A stretch of 64,000 nucleotides of DNA from a bacterium (lineage in GTDB: Bacteria; Bacillota_A; Clostridia; Lachnospirales; Lachnospiraceae): the NCBI GenBank assembly GCA_004562915.1, contig SFQZ01000001.1, positions 1-64,000 of the forward strand. The letters run 5' to 3'. The position numbers and the translations under genes were made by a program. Of this stretch, positions 53,606 through 62,355 are shown one piece after another (position 1 is the stretch's first letter; the number at the start of each line of letters is the position of its first letter). The notes under the pieces are model-generated. The model worked only from the letters and a program-made list of their open reading frames with translations, was not told where the DNA came from and searched no databases.

Positions 53606-53634
53606 CAAAAAGGGCTGTTTCGCCAACAGCCCCT
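53606..53634 (-). terminator. Terminator downstream of the HPr-like gene
   Basis: On the minus strand GGGCTGTT and AACAGCCC form an 8-bp stem around a loop of about 5 bases, followed by TTTTTGGT. It lies between the HPr-like gene and the CobW gene, so readthrough would be needed for cotranscription. Confidence 0.75.
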
Positions 53635-53705
53635 GTTATATAGTGTCTTTTTTCATCCGCTTTTGCTGTAATTTCTTCTATGGGAGAAGAGAAAACGCAT
53701 CACAA

Positions 53706-53942
53706 TTACTCTCCGTCCATCATGAAGTTTACAAGACGATTTACATCCTCCGGCTCATGTGCAATAACTTCCAGTTCCGGGATCTCACCGTTTGAAAAAA
53801 TATTTGCCAGAGATACATACTGGCAGAGCTTGGATTTCAAATTCAGGCGGTCGCCCTCTCCTGTTACCAGTTCTACTTTTCCTTTACACTGATCTACAAC
53901 TTCAAAAAACTTTTCTACATTGCCGATATTTGTTATCTTCAT
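53706..53942 (-). CDS. HPr-like small protein lacking the phosphorylated His
   Basis: This 78-residue protein has a second half, 'DRLNLKSKLCQYVSLANIFSNGEIPELEVIAHEPEDVNRLVNFM', that lines up with the HPr core ('vNaKSil-lmsLg...G-I-a-G-dE--Al--L'). The N-terminal GLHARPA segment with His15 is absent. It cannot therefore act as an ordinary phosphocarrier; a regulatory or unrelated role is possible. AAGGAG eight bases before ATG supports the start. It precedes the two CobW genes. Confidence 0.68.
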   Translation of the reverse strand: MKITNIGNVEKFFEVVDQCKGKVELVTGEGDRLNLKSKLCQYVSLANIFSNGEIPELEVIAHEPEDVNRLVNFMMDGE

Positions 53943-53999
53943 CTTTCTGCTCCTTTCTATATTACAGAAACGATATTGCTATTTTTTCCATTTCCACTT

Positions 54000-54029
54000 A
54001 TTATAAACACGTTTTCTTTCAAATGTAAA
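54000..54029 (-). promoter_or_regulatory. Promoter of the HPr-like gene
   Basis: On the minus strand TTTACA (54024-54029) and TATAAT (54000-54005) are 18 bases apart, 58 bases before the ATG. Confidence 0.65.
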
Positions 54030-54063
54030 GTCTGATATTAAATTTTGACATCTAAAACAGCCT

Positions 54064-55971
54064 TTAGAACGCAAACACTGCAACTCCATAAGCCGGCAAT
54101 GGATATTCGATATGATAATCCTGTCCGTCACACTCGCCTTGCACCGCCTTGAATACTGTATCTTCTGTCTCAAAGCTTCCGCCGTATTTGGGATCTGCAC
54201 TGTTCAGTATCAGCTTATACTGTTTCTTCTTCGGCACGCCAACCATAAAATCTTTCCGCTCCACCGGTGTAAAGTTACATACAAACAATAAGTTATTTCT
54301 CTTTGTCGGTGACCAACGGATAAAACTGTAGATACTTCTGTCACCATCATCTGCATTGATCCACTCAAATCCTTCATATCCATTATCATTTGCGCACAGC
54401 GCCGGATATTTTTTATACATATGAAGCAGATCTTTCACATACTCCTGCAGCTGCTGATGTCTTTCTTCCCGAAGCAGATACCAGTCAAGTTCTCTTGCCT
54501 CACTCCACTCCTGGAACTGACCGAAATCCTGTCCCATAAAGAGAAGCTTCTTGCCCGGATGCCCGAACATAAAGGAATAACCGGCTTTCAGATTCTCAAA
54601 TTTGTCATCATACAAGCCCGGCATTTTGTTGATCATGGAGCACTTCAGATGTACCACCTCATCATGGGAAAGTACCAGTATGTAATTCTCACTGAATGCA
54701 TAAGTCATGGAGAATGTCATCTTGTTATGATTATACTTACGATAAATCGGATCCAGCTTCATATATTCCAGGAAATCATGCATCCAACCCATATTCCATT
54801 TAAAGGAAAATCCAAGTCCATTCTCTTTTTCCACATCTCCCGTTACCTTCGGCCAGGCTGTGGATTCCTCGGCAATCATCATGACACCTTTATTTCTTCC
54901 ACGCACAAGGGTATTGAGATGTTTGAAAAATTCGATTGCTTCCAGATTCTGATTGCCGCCATACTTGTTGGCAACCCACTGACCATCACTCTTTCCATAA
55001 TCCAGATACAGCATAGAAGCAACCGCATCAACTCTCAATCCATCCACATGGAATTCTTCCACCCAGTACAGGGCATTGGCAATCAGGAAATTCTTTACTT
55101 CGTTGCGGCCATAATTGAAAATCTTTGTTCCCCAGTCCGGATGCTCACCCTGACGTGGATCTGCATGCTCATACAGACAGGTTCCGTCAAATTCTGCCAG
55201 ACCATGGGCATCTTTCGGGAAGTGAGCCGGCACCCAATCCAGAATCACACCAATTTTATTCTTATGCAGATAGTTGACCAGATATTTAAAATCTTCCGGT
55301 TTGCCATAGCGGGAAGTCGGTGCATAATAACCGGACACCTGATATCCCCAGGAACCATCAAACGGGTGCTCAGCAATTCCCATAAGTTCTACATGGGTAT
55401 ATCCCATCCTTTTCACATACTCTGTCAGTGTATGAGCGATCTCACGGTAGCTGTAAAAACCATCGGGATCCTGCTCTGTTGCCGGGTGTTTTCTCCAAGA
55501 ACCGGGATGCATTTCATAAATCGCAACTGCCTTTTCTTTCGGATCGCTTTCCTGACGATTCTTGATCCATGCAGAATCTGTCCACTTAAAACCGCTGATG
55601 TCAGCAACTCTGGATGCATTGCCCGGGCGCATCTCAGACCAGTTTGCATACGGATCAGCTTTAAACAAATCCCGACCATCCTGTGCCTTAATATAAAACT
55701 TATAGAAATCTCCCACAGCTGCCCCCGGAACAAAAGTTTCCCATACCCCGATCGGTCCTGTTTTTTTCATGGGATTTGCATCGGTTGCCCAATCATTGAA
55801 TTCACCCACAACGGCTACCTTTGCCGCATTTGGTGCCCATACCGCAAAATAAACTCCCTGTTTTTTGCCCTGTGTAGTCACATGCGCGCCCAGTTTTTTG
55901 TATATGTCATAGTGCGTCGCCTGACCAAAATAATATTGATCCTTTTCCCCAAACTGCATCTTTTCCTTCAT
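54064..55971 (-). CDS. glgB: 1,4-alpha-glucan branching enzyme
   Basis: This 635-residue GH13 enzyme has an N-terminal CBM48-like domain ('GVYFAVWAPNAAKVAVVGEFNDW', about 39-61) and a catalytic barrel with 'LDWVPAHFPKDAHGLAEFDGT', 'DGLRVDAVASMLYLDY' (nucleophile Asp), 'MMIAEESTAWP' (acid/base Glu) and 'LVLSHDEVVH'. It adds alpha-1,6 branches to glycogen. AAGGAG seven bases before ATG 55971 fixes the start; an ATG two codons earlier sits too close. The gene starts just past the stop of the GH13 amylase. Confidence 0.93.
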   Translation of the reverse strand: MKEKMQFGEKDQYYFGQATHYDIYKKLGAHVTTQGKKQGVYFAVWAPNAAKVAVVGEFNDWATDANPMKKTGPIGVWETFVPGAAVGDFYKFYIKAQDGRDLFKADPYANWSEMRPGNASRVADISGFKWTDSAWIKNRQESDPKEKAVAIYEMHPGSWRKHPATEQDPDGFYSYREIAHTLTEYVKRMGYTHVELMGIAEHPFDGSWGYQVSGYYAPTSRYGKPEDFKYLVNYLHKNKIGVILDWVPAHFPKDAHGLAEFDGTCLYEHADPRQGEHPDWGTKIFNYGRNEVKNFLIANALYWVEEFHVDGLRVDAVASMLYLDYGKSDGQWVANKYGGNQNLEAIEFFKHLNTLVRGRNKGVMMIAEESTAWPKVTGDVEKENGLGFSFKWNMGWMHDFLEYMKLDPIYRKYNHNKMTFSMTYAFSENYILVLSHDEVVHLKCSMINKMPGLYDDKFENLKAGYSFMFGHPGKKLLFMGQDFGQFQEWSEARELDWYLLREERHQQLQEYVKDLLHMYKKYPALCANDNGYEGFEWINADDGDRSIYSFIRWSPTKRNNLLFVCNFTPVERKDFMVGVPKKKQYKLILNSADPKYGGSFETEDTVFKAVQGECDGQDYHIEYPLPAYGVAVFAF

Positions 55972-55973
55972 AA

Positions 55974-57362
55974 TCATTCTCCTTTTTCTAAATATCTTTT
56001 ATTCGATACCTTAAAAATCTTTACTCCATTCGGCGGAAGTAAAACATTCAGCTTCCCGCCCTCTTCCGGACAAATTTCCTTGTTGACTACATCTACGTAT
56101 GCTTTTCCGCCTGCAGGCATTGGAATCCATAGCTGAGCTTCCTGATTTTCATCATTATTCACTGCTACAACTACAGCTTTATCCTCCCAAATACGTGCAA
56201 ATGCATACTGACGATTAGTCAACAGAAGTTCTTTATACATTCCGTAAATGCTTTCCGGATGCTCTTTTCTTATTTTTCCTAACATCCGGATCCATTCCGT
56301 CAATTCCGGATGTGGTGCTTTCTTCTGCATCTCCTCGAGATCCAATGCCGGACGGAGAGGATTATCATTTCCTCCCTCTTTTCTTCCCTGAATCCCCCAT
56401 TCCGAACCATAGTAGATGGATGGGATTCCCGGAAGGAAATACAAAAGCGTATATACCAATGGTAAATGGCCCGCCACTTTCAATTTACTTGCCAGCCGAT
56501 CTACATCATGATTATCCACAAAAGAGTATAGTTTCAATCCTCTGTAAATACCTCCGTTGCTGTCGAACTCTCTGCGGATCGTATGCGCTATCTCAAAATA
56601 ATTATGATCATTATGACCGGAATATAATCCTTTATGAAGTTCATAGTTCGTAACACTGTGGAGCAGGCGACTGCCGTCCTGGATATAGCGGGCATAGTCT
56701 CCATGGATCACTTCACCCATCAACCAGAAATCCTGTTTCCATTCTCCGGTACAGCGGCGCAAATCCTCCATAAATCCAAAATCCAGGCAGTCCGCGCAGT
56801 CCAGTCGGATTCCATCAATATCAAACTCTTCAATCCATCCGCGAATCGTGTCCAGCAAATATCCTTTCACTTCCGGATTCTGCAGATTCAGATTCACCAG
56901 TTCAAAACAGTTTCTCCATGCCTCATAAGAAAATCCGTCGTTATACCAGGTATTACCTCCAAACCAGATTCCTTTATACCAGGATATATACCGGGACTGT
57001 TCCCGATTTTTCTGAATATCCTGAAACGCAAAAAATTCTCTCCCCGTATGGTTGAACACTCCGTCCACCACAACTCTGATTCCCAGGTCATGAGCTTTCT
57101 TTACAAAGTTCACGAAATCCTGATTGTCTCCCAGACGTTTATCCACCGTTCGATAATCCTTTGTATCATAACCATGCGTAGAAGACTCAAATAACGGTCC
57201 TATATACACTGCACTGCATCCCAGCTCTTTTACATGGGGAAGCCACTTCTCCAGTTCCGGGAATCGATGTTTCACCTCCGTCTGCCGATTCTCTCCCGGT
57301 GCCCCCGTCATACCAATCGGATACATGTGATAAAATACTGCCTCTTCATACCAAACTGCCAC
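55974..57362 (-). CDS. GH13 alpha-amylase family enzyme (maltodextrin glucosidase/amylase type)
   Basis: This 462-residue cytoplasmic GH13 protein starts 'MAVWYEEAVFYHMYPIGM'. It has 'VVVDGVFNHTGREF' (about 97-110), 'DGIRLDCADCLDFGF' (nucleophile, about 183-197), 'WLMGEVIHGDYARY' (acid/base Glu) and 'YSFVDNHDVDRLAS'. No signal peptide is present, so it trims maltodextrins or glycogen inside the cell. GTG 57362 has AGGAGG eight bases upstream and is the start. It lies between the TetR gene and glgB. Confidence 0.9.
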   Translation of the reverse strand: MAVWYEEAVFYHMYPIGMTGAPGENRQTEVKHRFPELEKWLPHVKELGCSAVYIGPLFESSTHGYDTKDYRTVDKRLGDNQDFVNFVKKAHDLGIRVVVDGVFNHTGREFFAFQDIQKNREQSRYISWYKGIWFGGNTWYNDGFSYEAWRNCFELVNLNLQNPEVKGYLLDTIRGWIEEFDIDGIRLDCADCLDFGFMEDLRRCTGEWKQDFWLMGEVIHGDYARYIQDGSRLLHSVTNYELHKGLYSGHNDHNYFEIAHTIRREFDSNGGIYRGLKLYSFVDNHDVDRLASKLKVAGHLPLVYTLLYFLPGIPSIYYGSEWGIQGRKEGGNDNPLRPALDLEEMQKKAPHPELTEWIRMLGKIRKEHPESIYGMYKELLLTNRQYAFARIWEDKAVVVAVNNDENQEAQLWIPMPAGGKAYVDVVNKEICPEEGGKLNVLLPPNGVKIFKVSNKRYLEKGE

Positions 57363-57412
57363 ACTCCATACCTCCTGAAATCTATTCTGAACAAAATACT
57401 TTTCCGCGAAAT

Positions 57413-57994
57413 TTATGAATAAATTCCATACAAAAACTGGTTTACAATCTCATGTGTCTTCTCATCCGATACAGAAAAATCTCCCTGTTCATTCTCATTG
57501 ATCATAAAGATCATCATGTGAGAATCCAGAATACCCATAAAACTGACTGCAAACTGCATCTGTCGTCCTCTCATATTGCCCAGTTCATCGGAAGAATCCT
57601 CAAAGATTTTTACAAGTATTTTATAATACTGCGAAATAAAAGGATGAACCGCCTGAAACCCTTCCGTTTCCCTTCCTGAATGAAGCTGACCCACCATAAA
57701 AAGATAAAATTCCCAATGGTTCCGTGCAAAATCAAAATATGCCTTCGCTACCCGGAACAGCACATCCGGTACATTGCCCGGCTTCTCCACTGCATCATTC
57801 AGCATTCTCCCCAGAACTGTGCTGTTGGAATCCAGAATCTCCTTAAGCAGGCCCTGCTTACTTCCAAAATAATAATACAGAGTCGGTTTCGTGATCCCCG
57901 CTTTATCCACGATTTCCTGAACACCAACTGCATCATATCCGCGATTGCAAAAGAGGTTTAATGCAACTTTTAGGATTGCCTCCCTGTTGTCCAT
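57413..57994 (-). CDS. TetR-family transcriptional regulator
   Basis: This 193-residue protein has the TetR HTH 'GVQEIVDKAGITKPTLYYYFGSKQGLLKEIL' (about 23-53) and a helical ligand domain. It is preceded by a consensus promoter carrying a palindrome suited to its own binding (58035-58050). It lies 51 bases before the amylase gene with no terminator between, so it probably regulates or is cotranscribed with amylase-glgB; the MATE gene upstream is another possible target. AAGGAG before ATG fixes the start. Confidence 0.88.
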   Translation of the reverse strand: MDNREAILKVALNLFCNRGYDAVGVQEIVDKAGITKPTLYYYFGSKQGLLKEILDSNSTVLGRMLNDAVEKPGNVPDVLFRVAKAYFDFARNHWEFYLFMVGQLHSGRETEGFQAVHPFISQYYKILVKIFEDSSDELGNMRGRQMQFAVSFMGILDSHMMIFMINENEQGDFSVSDEKTHEIVNQFLYGIYS

Positions 57995-58032
57995 TCTTCT
58001 CAGCTCCTTCCACGGAATCTCTTTCTTGATTC

Positions 58033-58061
58033 ATTATACCAATCGGTATATAAAGTGTCAA
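58033..58061 (-). promoter_or_regulatory. Consensus promoter with embedded TetR-type operator
   Basis: On the minus strand TTGACA (58056-58061), 17 bases and TATAAT (58033-58038) form a perfect sigma-A promoter. A near-perfect palindrome, TATACCAATCGGTATA (58035-58050), covers the spacer and -10, a classic operator placement. Confidence 0.85.
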
Positions 58062-58111
58062 CTACCATCCCGTGTTTAGAAATCATTTTTCAAATTTTTT
58101 CTCTGCCGGAT

Positions 58112-59443
58112 TTATATCAGACACAGCTTTTTCCAGCGCCCGCTGATATATCTTCCCACAAAGAGAAGAATACGAAATACCCAGTCAATGATCATTGCAA
58201 TCCATACGCCGATTGCTCCCATTCCCATCTGCACTCCAATCAGATAGCTGAACCCGATACGGAAAGTAAACATGGAAAATATGGATACGATCATAGTAAA
58301 TCTCACGTCATTACACGCCCGAAGCATATTCGGAAGTACAAATGCTGCCGGCCACATAATAATCGCACAACCATCATGGATCATTACCAGAAGATACGCC
58401 AGTCTGGTGGTCTCACTGCTCAGTCCGTACAGAGACAAAATGGGATTGAGACATAACAGAATAATCGTATTCAATACTGCCGTTGCTGTATATGCGATCA
58501 ACAACAGTTTTTTCGTATAGTAACGAATCTGTTTCTCATCCTGCGCCCCCACACACTGTCCAATCACCGTGATCATAGCAAGACTGATAGCCTGTCCGAT
58601 GATACAGCCCATACTGTCAAGATTATTTGCCACACCGTTGGCAGCAATCTGGACCGTTCCAAAGCCGGAAATGATACTGACTACCAGTACACGTCCCAAC
58701 TGGAAAATTCCGTTTTCAATCCCACTGGGTATTCCAATGTATAATATTTTTTTAATCACGTCCCATTCCACATGGAATTTTTCTTTTGCAAAATGTACCA
58801 TATTTTCCGGATTTCTCAACAATATATATAGCACGATACCGCCCACCGCTCTTGAAATGAGAGACGGGACAGCAACTCCGGCAACTCCCATATGAAGACC
58901 GAAGATACAGACAGCATTCCCTACAACATTGATAATATTTATTAAAATAGAAACCTTCAGTGTAATCTGTGCATTTCCCATAGATCGAAACAAAGCGGCA
59001 CAGGCATTATACACTGCCAAAAAGGGAAAAGAGACTGCAGATATCAACAGATAAATGATGGCATTTTCCATAACATCATTTTCAATACTTCCAAAAAATA
59101 ATCGCAGCAACGGTCGTTTCGCCAGTATTACCGCAGCAGCAATCACAAAACTGATCGAAATCACTGTATAGAGCAATTGTTTTGCAGAACGACAGGCCTC
59201 CCTCCTTTTCCGTGCCCCTATATTCTGCGATGTTACCACCGCGCCGCCGGTAGCCAGCGCAGATAAAACACTGAAAATCAACAAATTGATCATATCCACC
59301 AGAGATACACCCGATACTGCAGCCTCCCCCACGGAGGAAACCATCATAGTATCCGCCATTCCCACTGTAATCGCCAGCGCCTGTTCAAAAACCAGCGGTA
59401 TGATCAATCTACGCAAGTCTTTTTTTGAAAAAAGTAATTCCAT
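58112..59443 (-). CDS. MATE-family efflux transporter
   Basis: This 443-residue protein has about 12 membrane helices. It has the MATE opening 'LIIPLVFEQALAITVGMADTMMVSSVGEAAVSGVSLVDMI' (about 13-52) and the mirrored second half ('GIPSGIENGIFQLGRVLVVSI', about 235-255). It exports drugs or metabolites with Na+ or H+. GGAGG eleven bases before ATG supports the start. It precedes the TetR gene in the same direction but is separated from it by the TetR promoter. Confidence 0.9.
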   Translation of the reverse strand: MELLFSKKDLRRLIIPLVFEQALAITVGMADTMMVSSVGEAAVSGVSLVDMINLLIFSVLSALATGGAVVTSQNIGARKRREACRSAKQLLYTVISISFVIAAAVILAKRPLLRLFFGSIENDVMENAIIYLLISAVSFPFLAVYNACAALFRSMGNAQITLKVSILINIINVVGNAVCIFGLHMGVAGVAVPSLISRAVGGIVLYILLRNPENMVHFAKEKFHVEWDVIKKILYIGIPSGIENGIFQLGRVLVVSIISGFGTVQIAANGVANNLDSMGCIIGQAISLAMITVIGQCVGAQDEKQIRYYTKKLLLIAYTATAVLNTIILLCLNPILSLYGLSSETTRLAYLLVMIHDGCAIIMWPAAFVLPNMLRACNDVRFTMIVSIFSMFTFRIGFSYLIGVQMGMGAIGVWIAMIIDWVFRILLFVGRYISGRWKKLCLI

Positions 59444-59568
59444 GATTACTCTGTCCTCCTGTATCTATGCTACGTCTCAGTATAATACTTTTTTTTCGAT
59501 GAATCTACGACATAATATCACTTTTTTTCATTTCCTGAAGTAAATTTTCACAAAAAAGATGCGGCATT

Positions 59569-60063
59569 TTATAATAGCGCCGCATCTTTCTCTTTCCGGT
59601 CATGACCGATTACTTTTTGAAATCTGAAATTTTCCACTGCCCCGATCACAAAAGGAATAATATTAGTCACAAATCTAAATAACAAAATGGCCGATACTGC
59701 TTTTGCATTCCCTGTGATCCGACCGTACAGCAAGACAAAAACAAGTTCCAGTGAACCGAATCCGGAGGGTGCAGGTATTACTCCCGCCAATGTAAATGTC
59801 ACTGCCATCAGTGCTGCAGAAACAGACTCATTCCTGTAGCTCTGGCACCATCTACACCGCTCCGGTTCAGATAATATATCTCCGCAACGCCCGTCCCGCT
59901 TCCAAAAGTCGCAATCCTGTAAAACTTCCTCCAACGATGTATTCTCAACCTCATAGAGAATATCCCTGATAGAATCTCTGAAATAGAACATGATAATCAG
60001 TATGATTGCTGCAAAAACCCCATATTTCACTGCAATTTTTGTTTTCTTCCCAGTCTGCGGCAC
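59569..60063 (-). pseudogene. Decayed flippase-like (LPG synthase membrane domain) gene
   Basis: The frame codes 164 residues, about half of the family length. The first 48 residues and the last 80 ('GVIPAPSGFGSLELVFVLLYG...') fit a lysylphosphatidylglycerol synthase/flippase membrane domain. Residues 50-80 are Cys/Arg-rich and unlike it. Reading the same DNA (about 59835-59935) in another frame gives 'FGSGTGVAEIYYLNRSG', the missing family segment. So at least one frameshift and a deletion of roughly 100-150 codons have occurred. The start is GTG 11 bases after the radical SAM gene. Confidence 0.75.
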
Positions 60064-60071
60064 TTTATTTA

Positions 60072-61433
60072 TCAGTCACCTTTCTTCCATAATTCTTCTG
60101 CGGTCTCAGCCCAATTCGCCGCATATTCTTTGCACTTTCCACACAGATGCTCTGCACTCTCCGGAGACTGAAGGTCTGTTGAGTGAGCACCTGATTCACG
60201 AACCAGTCTCTGCAGAATTTTCGGATTTTCCAACATCGGACACGGGCGCAGATGATTCTCATTGAACGGCTGATTGTTATGATAAGCCATAAACAATGGC
60301 TGCTTTAAGATTTCCAGAATTGTATTCTCCCGGATATTTCCATTGGAATAATGGATAAATACACATGGCTCCGCATCTCCGTTTGCATTGATGTGGAAAT
60401 AATTTCTTCCTCCTGCGATACAACCGCCCACAAATTCTCCGTCATTCTGGAAATCCATAGCAAAGATTCCCGGACCCTTTTTCATATTCCGGATTTCACG
60501 TACTCTGTGATACATATAAGTTCTCTGCTCACTGGATGGTAAAAGATCTACAGCCGCATCATTTCCAACAGGCATATAGTGGAAATAGAAAGAATATCTA
60601 CATCCCTTCTCAATAATCATCTGTATAAACTCATCACTGGTGACGCTTTCTATATTCTGGCTTGTATAACAGATAGAAGTTCCAAATACCAGACCGTGAG
60701 CTTTCAGAAGTTCCATAGCATGCATAACTTTTCCATAAACACCTTCTCCTCTGCGCAGATCATTTACCTCCGGCTTTCCTTCCAGACTGATTGCCAGATA
60801 CAAGTTTCCTACCTCCTGCATCTGCTTACAGAGTTCCTCATCTACCAGTGTTCCATTTGTATAGGCTAAAAATACACAATCATTATGTTTTCGGCAAAGT
60901 TCAATCACATCTTTTTTTCTTACCAGAGGTTCTCCGCCGGTCAGCATATAAAAATACACTCCCAGCTCTTTCCCCTGACGGATCACAAAGTCCATTTCAT
61001 CCAGTGACAGGTTCAATTTATTACCATACTCCGCTGCCCAACATCCGGTACAATGCAGGTTGCAGGCACTTGTAGGATCCATCAAAATGATCCATGGTAT
61101 ATTACATTTGTGTACTTCTCTCATTTCCCTGATCTTCTTCGTACCATGGAACATTGCCTCATATCCCAGATTCACTATCGTAGTTTTCAGAACATGAGGA
61201 TCCATTTCATCCACAATGGAGTTGACATATTTGTTCAGTGTATATTCCGGACTGGAAATCATTTCTTTCAGATACTCCCAATTGGCATCTATTTTTGTAT
61301 CATCCATATATTTTTCTGCGGTATCCAGAAACTTCATATAAGCTTCTTCCCTGTTTTTGTCCACCTGATTCAATATGTAATCAGCCAGACCCGAAAACAC
61401 CTTTCTTCCTGCTGCATGAGTTAATTTGCCCAT
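60072..61433 (-). CDS. Radical SAM/SPASM-domain protein
   Basis: This 453-residue protein has an N-terminal helical region (about 1-115), the radical SAM motif 'DPTSACNLHCTGCWA' (CxxxCxxC, about 118-132) and the glycine-rich 'YFYMLTGGEPLVRK'. A C-terminal cysteine set ('GGCIAGGRNYFHINANGDAEPCVF', 'LRPCPM', 'LCGKCKEY') would bind extra Fe-S clusters as in SPASM proteins. Its substrate is unknown. Neighbours are a decayed flippase gene and a TetR gene with a stop. AAGGAGG eight bases before ATG. Confidence 0.88.
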   Translation of the reverse strand: MGKLTHAAGRKVFSGLADYILNQVDKNREEAYMKFLDTAEKYMDDTKIDANWEYLKEMISSPEYTLNKYVNSIVDEMDPHVLKTTIVNLGYEAMFHGTKKIREMREVHKCNIPWIILMDPTSACNLHCTGCWAAEYGNKLNLSLDEMDFVIRQGKELGVYFYMLTGGEPLVRKKDVIELCRKHNDCVFLAYTNGTLVDEELCKQMQEVGNLYLAISLEGKPEVNDLRRGEGVYGKVMHAMELLKAHGLVFGTSICYTSQNIESVTSDEFIQMIIEKGCRYSFYFHYMPVGNDAAVDLLPSSEQRTYMYHRVREIRNMKKGPGIFAMDFQNDGEFVGGCIAGGRNYFHINANGDAEPCVFIHYSNGNIRENTILEILKQPLFMAYHNNQPFNENHLRPCPMLENPKILQRLVRESGAHSTDLQSPESAEHLCGKCKEYAANWAETAEELWKKGD

Positions 61434-61559
61434 AATTTTGTCCTCCTTTGTACTTCAAATATATGTCTTTCTCCCCTCAAAGATTTCATCGGGAAAGATA
61501 ATTTCCCCTATCATATTCTCATCATTATATTTCTATCTCATCCTTTTTTCCATGGACAG

Positions 61560-61591
61560 AAAAAAAGGAATGGCAAAAAATTTGCCATTCC
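61560..61591 (-). terminator. Intrinsic terminator after the TetR pseudogene
   Basis: A perfect 11-bp stem GGAATGGCAAA/TTTGCCATTCC with a 3-base loop is followed on the minus strand by seven T residues. Confidence 0.88.
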
Positions 61592-61642
61592 AAATAAATT
61601 GGTTAAAAATGTAACAAAACCCCGAATCTGTCCAATTCTCAC

Positions 61643-62200
61643 TTACTGTTTTACAAACCGTTGTAAAACCTCATTCAGCTCTCCCTGCATCATAGTAAAC
61701 AAGAGTGTCCTGATTTCTTCCGGATCCTGCTTCATATCCTTTTCAATCCACGAAAGCATGATTCCACTGAGAGCATAGGTATAAAACTCTGCAACAAACG
61801 TCCTTTCTTTCTCTGAAATGTCCAGATGCACTGCCTGTTCTTCTACCACCTTATTAACCACTCGAAACAACTGACGTTTCAAAAAAAACATCAGCTGTTC
61901 CTTACTAACTGATCGAAAAGTGCCCAAAATAAACTTCTTATTATCCAGCGCATACTTAAAAAGACGTTCTACTCCCTGCTGCTACGTATCGTATGTATTG
62001 TTCCCACCTATAGCTTTTTCGGCCTCCGTACAGAAAATCCATTCCACAAGATCGTAAATATCCCGAAAATGATAATAAAAGGTATGTCGGTTGATCTCAC
62101 AATCCTCTGCAATATCTGTCACGGTAATCTTGGACAACGGTTTCTGCTCCAACAGCTTCTTCAGGGATGCAGCCAGCGCCTTTTTCGTCATCTGTGCCAT
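61643..62200 (-). pseudogene. TetR/DhaS-type regulator gene with an in-frame TAG
   Basis: From ATG 62200 (AGGAG eight bases before) the frame reads an HTH 'KITVTDIAEDCEINRHTFYYHF', then 'NNTYDT', then TAG at 61982-61984. It continues in frame 'QQGVERLFKYALDNKKF' to the C-terminal ligand domain ending at 61643. DhaS-type regulators carry 'TYDTWQQG' at this place, so TAG replaces TGG by one base. A truncated N-terminal protein of about 72 residues could still bind DNA. The likely target is the radical SAM gene downstream. Confidence 0.82.
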
Positions 62201-62355
62201 CTTTCTCACTCCTGATTACTTCTTACTATTATTTGTGATTATATCAAATTATCTGGTTCCTGTGTTATTTTCATAAAATTTTAAGATTCTGCTTCTGTAT
62301 TTCGTGTTAGAATGTATGACGAAACTATCAATGAAAAATCAAGGGGAGTGATTTT

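Noticed and set aside
54421..56136. 571-codon plus-strand open frame opposite glgB and the amylase gene
   Set aside because: Antisense shadow crossing two real genes; no motif and no start signal.
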